This document shows, piece after piece, positions 1-10,154 of a DNA stretch of 21,179 nucleotides (position 1 is the first letter of the stretch; each line of letters starts with the position of its first letter). The translations under genes were made by a program, and so were the position numbers. Origin of the DNA: Nemertoderma westbladi (lineage: Eukaryota; Xenacoelomorpha; Nemertodermatida; Nemertodermatidae); assembly GCA_032718475.1 (NCBI GenBank), contig JAUCBJ010004018.1:1-21179 (forward strand), written 5' to 3'. The notes beneath the pieces are model-generated. The model made no database searches and had not been told where the DNA came from. It was given only the letters and a program-made list of their open reading frames with translations.

Positions 1-3000
1 AGCGACCGTAATGTGTATGATCGCTGTGTTCCCAACCACATCACAGCGACCGTAATGTGTATGATCGCTGTGTTCCCAACCACAGCGACCGTAATGTGTA
101 TGATCGCTGTGTTCCCAACCACAGCGACCGTAATGTGTATGATCGCTGTATTCCCAACCACAGCACAGCGACCGTAATGTGTATGATCGCGGTGTTCCCA
201 ACCACATCACAGCGACCGTAATGTGTATGATCGCTGTGTTCCCAACCACAGCGACCGTAATGTGTATGATCGCTGTGTTCCCAACCACAGCGACCGTAAT
301 GTGTATGATCGCTGTGTTCCCAACCACAGCACAGCGACCGTAATGTGTATGATCGCGGTGTTCCCAACCACAGCGACCGTAATGTGTATGATCGCTGTGT
401 TCCCAACCACAGCGACCGTAATGTGTACGATCGCTGTGTTCCCAACCACAGCACAGCGACCGTAATGTGTATGATCGCGGTGTTCCCAACCACAGCGACC
501 GTAATGTGTATGATCGCTGTGTTCCCAACCACAGCACAGCGACCGTAATGTGTATGATCGCTGTGTTCCCAACCACAGCGACCGTAATGTGTATGATCGC
601 GGTGTTCCCAACCACAGCGACCGTAATGTGTATGATCGCTGTATTCCCAACCACAGCACAGCGACCGTAATGTGTATGATCGCGGTGTTCCCAACCACAG
701 CGACCGTAATGTGTATGATCGCTGTGTTCCCAACCACAGCGACCGTAATGTGTATGATCGCTGTGTTCCCAACCACAGCACAGCGACCGTAATGTGTATG
801 ATCGCGGTGTTCCCAACCACAGCGACCGTAATGTGTATGATCGCTGTGTTCCCAACCACAGCGACCGTAATGTGTATGATCGCTGTGTTCCCAACCACAG
901 CGACCGTAATGTGTATGATCGCTGTGTTCCCAACCACAGCACAGCGACCGTAATGTGTATGATCGCTGTGTTCCCAACCACAGCGACCGTAATGTGTATG
1001 ATCGCTGTGTTCCCAACCACAGCACAGCGACCGTAATGTGTATGATCGCTGTGTTCCCAACCACAGCACAGCGACCGTAATGTGTACGATCGCTGTGTTC
1101 CCAACCACAGCACAGCGACCGTAATGTGTATGATCGCTGTGTTCCCAACCACAGCACAGCGACCGTAATGTGTACGATCGCTGTGTTCCCAACCACAGCG
1201 ACCGTAATGTGTATGATCGCTGTGTTCCCAACCACAGCACAGCGACCGTAATGTGTATGATCGCGGTGTTCCCAACCACAGCGACCGTAATGTGTATGAT
1301 CGCTGTGTTCCCAACCACAGCACAGCGACCGTAATGTGTATGATCGCTGTGTTCCCAACCACCAGCGACCGTAATGTGTATGATCGCTGTGTTCCCAACC
1401 ACAGCACAGCGACCGTAATGTGTATGATCGCGGTGTTCCCAACCACAGCGACCGTAATGTGTATGATCGCTGTGTTCCCAACCACAGCACAGCGACCGTA
1501 ATGTGTATGATCGCGGTGTTCCCAACCACAGCGACCGTAATGTGTATGATCGCTGTATTCCCAACCACAGCACAGCGACCGTAATGTGTATGATCGCGGT
1601 GTTCCCAACCACAGCGACCGTAATGTGTATGATCGCTGTATTCCCAACCACAGCACAGCGACCGTAATGTGTATGATCGCGGTGTTCCCAACCACAGCGA
1701 CCGTAATGTGTATGATCGCTGTGTTCCCAACCACAGCACAGCGACCGTAATGTGTATGATCGCTGTGTTCCCAACCACAGCACAGCGACCGTAATGTGTA
1801 TGATCGCTGTGTTCCCAACCACAGCACAGCGACCGTAATGTGTATGATCGCTGTGTTCCCAACCACGGCGACCGTAATGTGTATGATCGCTGTGTTCCCA
1901 ACCACAGCACAGCGACCGTAATGTGTACGATCGCTGTGTTCCCAACCACAGCGACCGTAATGTGTATGATCGCTGTGTTCCCAACCACAGCACAGCGACC
2001 GTAATGTGTATGATCGCGGTGTTCCCAACCACAGCGACCGTAATGTGTATGATCGCTGTGTTCCCAACCACAGCGACCGTAATGTGTATGATCGCTGTGT
2101 TCCCAACCACAGCACAGCGACCGTAATGTGTATGATCGCTGTGTTCCCAACCACAGCGACCGTAATGTGTATGATCGCTGTGTTCCCAACCACAGCGACC
2201 GTAATGTGTATGATCGCTGTGTTCCCAACCACAGCACAGCGACCGTAATGTGTATGATCGCGGTGTTCCCAACCACAGCGACCGTAATGTGTATGATCGC
2301 TGTGTTCCCAACCACAGCGACCGTAATGTGTATGATCGCTGTGTTCCCAACCACAGCGACCGTAATGTGTATGATCGCTGTGTTCCCAACCACAGCACAG
2401 CGACCGTAATGTGTATGATCGCTGTGTTCCCAACCACAGCGACCGTAATGTGTATGATCGCTGTGTTCCCAACCACAGCGACCGTAATGTGTATGATCGC
2501 TGTGTTCCCAACCACAGCACAGCGACCGTAATGTGTATGATCGCTGTGTTCCCAACCACAGCACAGCGACCGTAATGTGTATGATCGCTGTGTTCCCAAC
2601 CCCAGCGACCGTAATGTGTATGATCGCTGTGTTCCCAACCACAGCACAGCGACCGTAATGTGTATGATCGCGGTGTTCCCAACCACAGCGACCGTAATGT
2701 GTATGATCGCTGTGTTCCCAACCACAGCACAGCGACCGTAATGTGTACGATCGCTGTGTTCCCAACCACAGCGACCGTAATGTGTATGATCGCTGTGTTC
2801 CCAACCACAGCACAGCGACCGTAATGTGTATGATCGCGGTGTTCCCAACCACAGCGACCGTAATGTGTATGATCGCTGTGTTCCCAACCACAGCACAGCG
2901 ACCGTAATGTGTATGATCGCGGTGTTCCCAACCACAGCGACCGTAATGTGTATGATCGCTGTATTCCCAACCACAGCACAGCGACCGTAATGTGTATGAT

Positions 3001-5541
3001 CGCGGTGTTCCCAACCACAGCGACCGTAATGTGTATGATCGCTGTATTCCCAACCACAGCACAGCGACCGTAATGTGTATGATCGCGGTGTTCCCAACCA
3101 CAGCGACCGTAATGTGTATGATCGCTGTGTTCCCAACCACAGCACAGCGACCGTAATGTGTATGATCGCTGTGTTCCCAACCACAGCACAGCGACCGTAA
3201 TGTGTATGATCGCTGTGTTCCCAACCACAGCACAGCGACCGTAATGTGTATGATCGCTGTGTTCCCAACCACGGCGACCGTAATGTGTATGATCGCTGTG
3301 TTCCCAACCACAGCACAGCGACCGTAATGTGTACGATCGCTGTGTTCCCAACCACAGCGACCGTAATGTGTATGATCGCTGTATTCCCAACCACAGCACA
3401 GCGACCGTAATGTGTATGATCGCGGTGTTCCCAACCACAGCGACCGTAATGTGTATGATCGCTGTGTTCCCAACCACAGCGACCGTAATGTGTATGATCG
3501 CTGTGTTCCCAACCACAGCACAGCGACCGTAATGTGTATGATCGCTGTGTTCCCAACCACAGCGACCGTAATGTGTATGATCGCTGTGTTCCCAACCACA
3601 GCGACCGTAATGTGTATGATCGCTGTGTTCCCAACCACAGCACAGCGACCGTAATGTGTATGATCGCGGTGTTCCCAACCACAGCGACCGTAATGTGTAT
3701 GATCTCTGTGTTCCCAACCACAGCGACCGTAATGTGTATGATCGCTGTGTTCCCAACCACAGCGACCGTAATGTGTATGATCGCTGTGTTCCCAACCACA
3801 GCACAGCGACCGTAATGTGTATGATCGCTGTGTTCCCAACCACAGCGACCGTAATGTGTATGATCGCTGTGTTCCCAACCACAGCGACCGTAATGTGTAT
3901 GATCGCTGTGTTCCCAACCACAGCACAGCGACCGTAATGTGTATGATCGCTGTGTTCCCAACCACAGCACAGCGACCGTAATGTGTATGATCGCTGTGTT
4001 CCCAACCACAGCACAGCGACCGTAATGTGTATGATCGCGGTGTTCCCAACCACAGCGACCGTAATGTGTATGATCGCTGTGTTCCCAACCACAGCGACCG
4101 TAATGTGTATGATCGCTGTGTTCCCAACCACAGCACAGCGACCGTAATGTGTATGATCGCGGTGTTCCCAACCACAGCGACCGTAATGTGTATGATCGCT
4201 GTGTTCCCAACCACAGCGACCGTAATGTGTATGATCGCTGTGTTCCCAACCACAGCACAGCGACCGTAATGTGTATGATCGCGGTGTTCCCAACCACAGC
4301 GACCGTAATGTGTATGATCGCTGTGTTCCCAACCACAGCGACCGTAATGTGTATGATCGCTGTGTTCCCAACCACAGCGACCGTAATGTGTATGATCGCT
4401 GTATTCCCAACCACAGCACAGCGACCGTAATGTGTATGATCGCTGTGTTCCCAACCACAGCACAGCGACCGTAATGTGTATGATCGCTGTGTTCCCAACC
4501 ACAGCACAGCGACCGTAATGTGTACGATCGCTGTGTTCCCAACCACAGCACAGCGACCGTAATGTGTATGATCGCTGTGTTCCCAACCACAGCACAGCGA
4601 CCGTAATGTGTACGATCGCTGTGTTCCCAACCCCAGCGACCGTAATGTGTATGATCGCTGTGTTCCCAACCACAGCACAGCGACCGTAATGTGTATGATC
4701 GCGGTGTTCCCAACCACAGCGACCGTAATGTGTATGATCGCTGTGTTCCCAACCACAGCACAGCGACCGTAATGTGTACGATCGCTGTGTTCCCAACCCC
4801 AGCGACCGTAATGTGTATGATCGCTGTGTTCCCAACCACAGCACAGCGACCGTAATGTGTATGATCGCGGTGTTCCCAACCACAGCGACCGTAATGTGTA
4901 TGATCGCTGTGTTCCCAACCACAGCACAGCGACCGTAATGTGGATGATCGCGGTGTTCCCAACCACAGCGACCGTAATGTGTATGATCGCTGTATTCCCA
5001 ACCACAGCACAGCGACCGTAATGTGTATGATCGCGGTGTTCCCAACCACAGCGACCGTAATGTGTATGATCGCTGTGTTCCCAACCACAGCACAGCGACC
5101 GTAATGTGTATGATCGCGGTGTTCCCAACCACAGCGACCGTAATGTGTATGATCGCTGTATTCCCAACCACAGCACAGCGACCGTAATGTGTATGATCGC
5201 GGTGTTCCCAACCACAGCGACCGTAATGTGTATGATCGCGGTGTTCCCAACCACAGCACAGCGACCGTAATGTGTATGATCGCGGTGTTCCCAACCACAG
5301 CGACTGTAATGTGTATGATCGCTGTATTCCCAACCACAGCACAGCGACCGTAATGTGTATGATCGCGGTGTTCCCAACCACAGCACAGCGACCGTAATGT
5401 GTATGATCGCGGTGTTCCCAACCACAGCGACTGTAATGTGTATGATCGCTGTGTTCCCAACCACAGCGACCGTAATGTGTATGATCGCTGTATTCTCAAC
5501 CACAGCACAGCGGCCGTAATGTGTATGATCGCTGTGTTTCC
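1..5541. repeat. Large minisatellite with 39-bp and 44-bp units, about 130 copies
   Basis: Nearly identical units run head to tail from base 1. Each starts AGCGACCGTAATGTG, passes through ATGATCGC and ends TTCCCAACCAC (39 bp). A 44-bp form carries five extra bases at its end, which look like a slipped duplication of CACAG (CCACAGCACAGCG). Units form blocks of 44, 83, 122 or 161 bp, each block closed by one 44-bp unit. Recurrent variants are GCGGTG for GCTGTG, GCTGTA for GCTGTG, TACGATC for TATGATC, and AACCCC or CCACGG at the junction. The array continues beyond the left edge. Its last units (about 5430-5541) accumulate private changes and stop at CAACTATTC. The minus strand has no stop triplet in any frame, so the 1836- and 1724-codon open frames here are not evidence of a gene. 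Confidence 0.98.
672..5217. repeat. Higher-order repeat structure inside the 39/44-bp array
   Basis: Variant patterns repeat in register at two long spacings. About 1070-2603 matches about 2477-4010 at an offset of 1406 bp (1407 upstream of an extra C near 1363). Shared markers are the CCACGGCG junction (about 1865 and 3271), TACGATC (about 1926 and 3332) and the same order of 39- and 44-bp units. About 672-1780 matches 4149-5217, with offset 3477 falling to 3438 where one 39-bp unit is missing, then 3437 after the extra C. I checked these by marker positions, not by a full alignment. Confidence 0.8.
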
Positions 5542-5972
5542 AACTATTCAAATTAGCTTAAGAAAGCTCAAGAAACGCTTATGTATGGTTGAAATTTGAA
5601 AATATAAATAAGTAAATCGAATAAGTAGACCCTAAATAGTACCTACAAAATTTAGTAGGTAGAATGCATCTTTAATCGATAGGCCGACAATCAAAAATTC
5701 CATAAAATCAGTGTTTCTAGGCACAGGCCTGAAACTGTTTCAATTTCAGACAACAACGTTTGGTGTTGGTTGATGTGGCTGGTTGTGACTGTGTGTGTAT
5801 CTGTCGGTGGCTTCCTCAGAAAGTTTATGCCTTTGGGTTGTATCCTGCTTTCATTATTTAAAGGTCAAGAAAATATAATTGGCTAAAATATCATTAATTT
5901 TGGTAACTGTGTTGGCCCCGTATTTATAATATGAGAAATTGGTAAAATCAAATTTATTTCATGGAAGATGAA
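5542..5972. other. Non-coding DNA between minisatellite and SINE candidate
   Basis: The sequence is AT-rich with a G/T-rich patch around 5757-5812. I see no supported reading frame or RNA gene. If the bestrophin transcript begins upstream of its start codon, its promoter or a 5' untranslated exon could lie here, but I can point to no specific signal. Confidence 0.5.
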
Positions 5973-6120
5973 GCCATGGCGCAGTGGTCATTGCTTAAAC
6001 GCTGGTGAAGACAGTCTATCCCCGGAAACGGTACGTGGATGGGGTTCTGGTCCCAGCCACACTAAAGTTATCCTCCTAAATATGTATCTCCCCAAAATAT
6101 CCATGGCAACTAACAGGTAA
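5973..6120 (+). mobile_element. Candidate tRNA-derived SINE
   Basis: Two RNA polymerase III internal promoter elements occur in the right order. A box-A-like TGGCGCAGTGG is at 5977-5987 (consensus TRGYNNARNNG) and a box-B-like GGTTCTGGTCC is at 6043-6053 (consensus GGTTCGANNCC). Their 66-bp spacing is longer than in most tRNAs and the segment does not fold as a complete tRNA, so a SINE head fits better than a functional tRNA. The downstream part is unrelated to tRNA and passes into an A/T-rich tail with ATGAATGAAT. I found no convincing target-site duplication, so both ends are approximate. It lies about 130 bp upstream of the bestrophin start. Confidence 0.5.
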
Positions 6121-6221
6121 ATAAAAAGTTTAATATGAATGAATATATTGTATTTTGTATTAACATTTCAATAACCCACTAGCTAGAAATGAAATATATT
6201 GCTGGAGGAATCTGTGACATA

Positions 6222-6246
6222 CCATTATTAACACTGCTTACATAGT
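6222..6246 (+). promoter_or_regulatory. Possible 3' splice acceptor before the bestrophin start codon
   Basis: The sequence just before the ATG reads ATTAACACTGCTTACATAG and then T. It ends in AG after a modest pyrimidine-rich stretch, with TTAAC as a possible branch-point-like element. A 5' untranslated exon spliced to 6246 would be compatible with this, but acceptor-like strings are frequent in AT-rich DNA. Confidence 0.25.
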
Positions 6247-8940
6247 ATGACTATTCCATATCGGGATATCGTTTCTGAAACTGCGCGACACGGATTTTTC
6301 CGTTTATTATTCCGTTGGAAAGGCTCCATCTACAAGTTGGTTTGGAAGGAACTTATCATCTTCGTGTTGTCTTTCTATGCCCTGCAGATTATATATCGCT
6401 TTGTCTTCCACAACTATCCGCCATTGAAATTATTCTTCGAGGACATATGTATTTATTGCAAAAATTATATTGAGATTATCCCATTGTCCTTTATACTTGG
6501 TTTCTATGTGACTTTGATTGTAACGCGCTGGTGGCAGCAATTTGTGTATATTCCATGGAGCGATGAGCTAGGTGTGTTCCTAAGCGTTGGACTGGAGGGT
6601 AATGATGCGTCTGGCAAGATGCTACGACGGACAATCTTGCGATACACCCTGCTGGCCTTCGTCATTGTGTTTAGAAGAACATCGGTACAAGTTAAGAAAA
6701 GATTTCCTACCTATAGTCATGTGGTTGAAAGCGGGCTAGCGACTGTCCAAGAAATTGCAATGATAGAAAATGTAGCATCTGATTTCTGTAAGTATTGGAT
6801 TCCCTTCCAATGGGCTCACAATCTTCTCATGCAAGCGAGACGTGAAGAGAGAATTCCATGCGATTTATTGTACTACGAGCTCAATCGTGCGTTACTTCGA
6901 TACCGATCTTCACTTGGATGGATATTGGCCTATGATTGGGTCTGTCTACCCATTGTCTACACGCAGGTTGTAACCTGGGTTGTTTACATGTATACATTAG
7001 CTAGTTTATTTGGTTCCCAATACATTACTGAGTCGCAGGACAATGATTCCACTGATACTCGAGGAAATTTTGTTGAGTTATATTTCCCATTTTTTGCGTT
7101 TCTTCAGTTTATTTTCTATTTCGGATGGCTGAAAGTTGCCGAATCGCTTATAAATCCATTAGGAGATGACGATGATGATTTTGAAGTTAATATAATTTTA
7201 GACAGGAACTTTGAATACGGGATTCTAACTGTTGATAGTTATTATGGCGTAACGCCCGTATTAAAAAAGGACATATTTTGGGGAAAACGAACAGAACTTA
7301 AAATACCTTATACCAAAGCTGCCACCCAAAAATCAATTTTCATGGGAAGCCAATTTCTCGAACAAATTACGAACGAAAGCGCCTATATTCAGGACGTTTT
7401 ACATCCAAACCTAAATGAAACTAACAAACAACAGGTAGGGTATCCGGAGCCATGGTCAATTGAAACACCTTCTCCAATGTCGTTGCGACAACTACTAAAA
7501 CGTAGAGTGAAGCGCTTCACAAAAAGTACATCCAAGTCCTCGCTAGGGTCGACTCTTTTTCGACCAGTTCGTCTGCTATCGGGTCTCGACTTGGAGTCGT
7601 CTGGGAGCGAATCCACTTTAATGCCCCACACTCCAACGCCCCCGATTAAACTATTGTCTAAGAAAACGCCAAGTTGTCGCAAAACGATACTTGAATCCGA
7701 AAGTGAAATCGATTCCGTGGATGAGATAAGGGTTAATATAGACTCTGATTCGAGCATAACAGCCGGGGCCAGACTGGACGTTCGAATCGCATCTCCTGCG
7801 AACTCACCAACATTAAATAGGCAATTTAGTGAAGACACATTTTCCGGATCATCAAGCATATCAACTAAAGTGGATGAATTGGTTCCGGCTCTTGCAGAAA
7901 CAAAGGATCGCTTGCGTAATTTATCTCTACCAATAGAGTCTGATGTACCACAAATGGTAACTGATGTTGATAACAATGGTAGCGATCTCCGTATATACCC
8001 GAATTGTAGTTCAACTCCACTGCCTTTAGTCCAACGTCAATTATTTCCTATAGCCAATTCGAAAATGAATGGAGATATTCATGTTAAATATGGTAAGCTC
8101 AAGCTTTCCGCCGATTGTGTATCAATAGTGGAGGCCAGTGATGCACAGGCAGAACAGATGAAGCGACCGTTTGAGGTCTTGGTTGCTGACGTACAGACGA
8201 CAGATGTTCTCGGCAGAGGCGTTCGTATAGAGTTGGGAGAAACTAAAGGAACTAGGAGACAGGACAGACGTCCGGACAGCAACCCTATATACGTCGACGA
8301 ACCAGAGCAAGCAAAACTATTGGTCGTTAGTTCTTTAGACTTTACTAATGATATCTTGGAAGAAGCTGCTGAAAGCTTCGATTTAAACAAATCTGAACCT
8401 CGAGCCACAATATTTGTTCCTTTTCATATTGTTGATGCCGACAATGTTACCGAAATCCAGGAACCAAGTGCCGTTGCATTAGACGTTGGAGAAGACCATC
8501 ATTCGAGGCAGTCGCCAGGACAATTAAAATACACAATTGGGAATATCATTGACGATAATAAAGGCAAGGTTGATAAAAGCTCTCCTCCTGACCAGGAAAA
8601 GGTTGATCTTGTTAGAGTTTTGGAACCAACTCACCCTCAACCAATGGATAATCACGGAACTGTACGAGGTGAAAACGCCGCGAATCAAAGTACAAAGAGT
8701 AAACTTGATATTGGAGGTAAAGTTGGGACCAGTCAAACTTTGGAGAAAGATAATGTACATTCAAGTAAACCTCGGAAGACGAAGTTGAAACGAAAAACAA
8801 ACTCCTCACCGCTGGTTGGGGAAAGAGATAGACAAAGACGTGGGTGCACTGTTGTATTTGATGACATTCATATCGGGGAGAGAACCTATTTCATTGGAGA
8901 TCCGGAACAATACGAAATTTTACCCCAAATACCAGAATAA
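6247..8940 (+). CDS. Bestrophin family anion channel, single-exon ORF, long C-terminal tail
   Basis: Bestrophins form pentameric, calcium-activated chloride/bicarbonate channels in plasma or organelle membranes. The first ~370 residues of this 897-residue product carry the family core without gaps: GSIYK (27-31), the neck helix IPLSFILGFYVTL with I78, F82 and F86 (positions 76, 80 and 84 of human BEST1), RWW (94-96), KRFP (151-154), YDW (229-231), YTQVV (238-242), GWLKVAE (293-299) and the calcium clasp NPLGDDDDDFE (303-313), whose first acidic residue is Asp instead of the usual Glu. By ungapped alignment L207 sits at the aperture position. The start is supported by the typical MT-x-x-Y amino terminus. 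Residues ~380-897 are a Ser/Thr/Asp-rich, probably disordered tail with a basic patch (841-851) and an ordered-looking last 40 residues. Vertebrate bestrophin genes are multi-exon, so a retrocopy or lineage-specific intron loss is likely. The frame is intact. Which paralogue it is cannot be told. Confidence 0.95.
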   Translation: MTIPYRDIVSETARHGFFRLLFRWKGSIYKLVWKELIIFVLSFYALQIIYRFVFHNYPPLKLFFEDICIYCKNYIEIIPLSFILGFYVTLIVTRWWQQFVYIPWSDELGVFLSVGLEGNDASGKMLRRTILRYTLLAFVIVFRRTSVQVKKRFPTYSHVVESGLATVQEIAMIENVASDFCKYWIPFQWAHNLLMQARREERIPCDLLYYELNRALLRYRSSLGWILAYDWVCLPIVYTQVVTWVVYMYTLASLFGSQYITESQDNDSTDTRGNFVELYFPFFAFLQFIFYFGWLKVAESLINPLGDDDDDFEVNIILDRNFEYGILTVDSYYGVTPVLKKDIFWGKRTELKIPYTKAATQKSIFMGSQFLEQITNESAYIQDVLHPNLNETNKQQVGYPEPWSIETPSPMSLRQLLKRRVKRFTKSTSKSSLGSTLFRPVRLLSGLDLESSGSESTLMPHTPTPPIKLLSKKTPSCRKTILESESEIDSVDEIRVNIDSDSSITAGARLDVRIASPANSPTLNRQFSEDTFSGSSSISTKVDELVPALAETKDRLRNLSLPIESDVPQMVTDVDNNGSDLRIYPNCSSTPLPLVQRQLFPIANSKMNGDIHVKYGKLKLSADCVSIVEASDAQAEQMKRPFEVLVADVQTTDVLGRGVRIELGETKGTRRQDRRPDSNPIYVDEPEQAKLLVVSSLDFTNDILEEAAESFDLNKSEPRATIFVPFHIVDADNVTEIQEPSAVALDVGEDHHSRQSPGQLKYTIGNIIDDNKGKVDKSSPPDQEKVDLVRVLEPTHPQPMDNHGTVRGENAANQSTKSKLDIGGKVGTSQTLEKDNVHSSKPRKTKLKRKTNSSPLVGERDRQRRGCTVVFDDIHIGERTYFIGDPEQYEILPQIPE

Positions 8941-8941
8941 A
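8936..8941 (+). terminator. AATAAA polyadenylation signal overlapping the bestrophin stop
   Basis: AATAAA spans the TAA stop codon (8938-8940). Use of this signal would give a very short 3' untranslated region. Further AATAAA copies at 9459-9464 and 9463-9468 are alternatives for a longer one. Confidence 0.4.
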
Positions 8942-9692
8942 TATTAGATCTTTTATATAAAGTAAAGGTTTTACTTCGTTGTAATGCTGCTAAAAACTAT
9001 TTAATTTATGGCGTATTACAGTTGTACTATTTGTTTCATAGTTGTTTCCAATCTTCGCCGGATTAGTCCATCAAATCCGGGTGTCGACACTGTCATGTCT
9101 CACACCTTCCCCTGTCTCCGATCACAACCAGCACCTGTACATTATTCGCACACTTCCCCTCCAATACATTATTTATAATACCAGCTATTTTTTATAACTT
9201 TTTACAAATGTTCTAGAACATGTAAGCTGTTATTATATTTTATTTATTTGTATGGAATTAATTTCACACTACCAAATCGCCAGGGCGACATATTTTCCAG
9301 CTTTATATCGCAGTGCGACATCATTTCTCAGTTATGTCCCTACGCCATACATTTTACTATGTATGTCCAGTAGGCCCCCTATATCCAGTATGTCATCGCA
9401 TCATTAATAGGTTGTACCTGAAACTGTTTAAGTGCATAATTGCAAATAATTCCCCACAAATAAATAAAATTAGATTCGCCATTGGTCATAATTAATTAGC
9501 ACTTTAAAGCTTTTACGGTCCTCGTTTTGTTGTTTCCCTCGCTACTCGTGCCGTAACGGTATAAAGTACTTTATATTTTAGGAACAATGACGTATTTAGT
9601 TAATATAAAATTAAAAACTTGTTTGTTATGTTGGATAAATGTTCGGAACCAATCTTCATTCATCCCGCACTAAATTGTATAGGCCTACTAAG
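8942..9692. other. Non-coding DNA downstream of bestrophin
   Basis: This stretch is AT-rich with no supported gene. A small perfect hairpin, AAGTAAA-GGT-TTTACTT, lies at 8960-8976 just after the stop codon. A 60-codon open frame at 9313-9495 shows nothing recognisable. TAGGCCTA-type palindromes occur near 9679-9689. Confidence 0.5.
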
Positions 9693-9966
9693 GCGAATTG
9701 ACTTTGTGGCTCTCCCCACACCTCATAAATTGAAGGCACGGCCGTTGGAGCAACGGCAATGAGGCGAATTGCCATTACGGACGTATTTTTCTACTTACAA
9801 TGTTTCAATATAATAATCATTCGGCCTTTTCTATTTAAACGATAAATTATTGATTGCATGGTAAATAATGTAGAACATTATTTTCACTATACTCGAGATA
9901 TTTTATTTACCGAGCGTATCGAGGTTAATAAAGAATCGAACTAAAATATGTAGGGCGAGCCACGAT
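9693..9966. repeat. MITE-like segment with inverted ends, related to 19105-19180
   Basis: The end TGTGGCTCTCCCCACA (9705-9720) is inverted as TGTAGGGCGAGCCACGA (9949-9965), about 14 of 16 positions matching. The second end recurs as TGTGGGGCGAGCCACGA at 19105-19121. The flanking GCGAATTGACTTTGTGG (9693-9709) recurs as GCGAATTGACACTGTGG at 19144-19160. Two linked words shared between distant sites indicate a dispersed repeat family. The limits of the element are not fixed and no target duplication was seen. Confidence 0.4.
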
Positions 9967-10154
9967 AGTAAGCGAGCTTAGCAAACAGATACCATTTACT
10001 TAATCGCTGTGTCTGTAGATCTGTCGTTCTGTAGATGGGTCTTTTTAAAAGTTAATACCTCCGCTAATCTGGTACCGATGTTGCTTATGGCAAAAGTTAA
10101 TAAATTTTCCAAGTAGAATTTGCGTGGGACTCCCAAACAACCTGGTTTTGTCGT

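Noticed and set aside
1-5541. CRISPR array or repetitive protein gene
   Set aside because: Units are directly adjacent with no unique spacers and no cas genes. The long minus-strand frames follow from stop-free units and shift frame at each 44-bp unit.
5973-6060. Functional tRNA gene
   Set aside because: Box A and B are recognisable, but the spacing and the lack of an acceptor stem and anticodon arm rule out a canonical tRNA.
7389-8809. Small frames overlapping the bestrophin gene on either strand
   Set aside because: They are shadows of the bestrophin tail and show no independent similarity.
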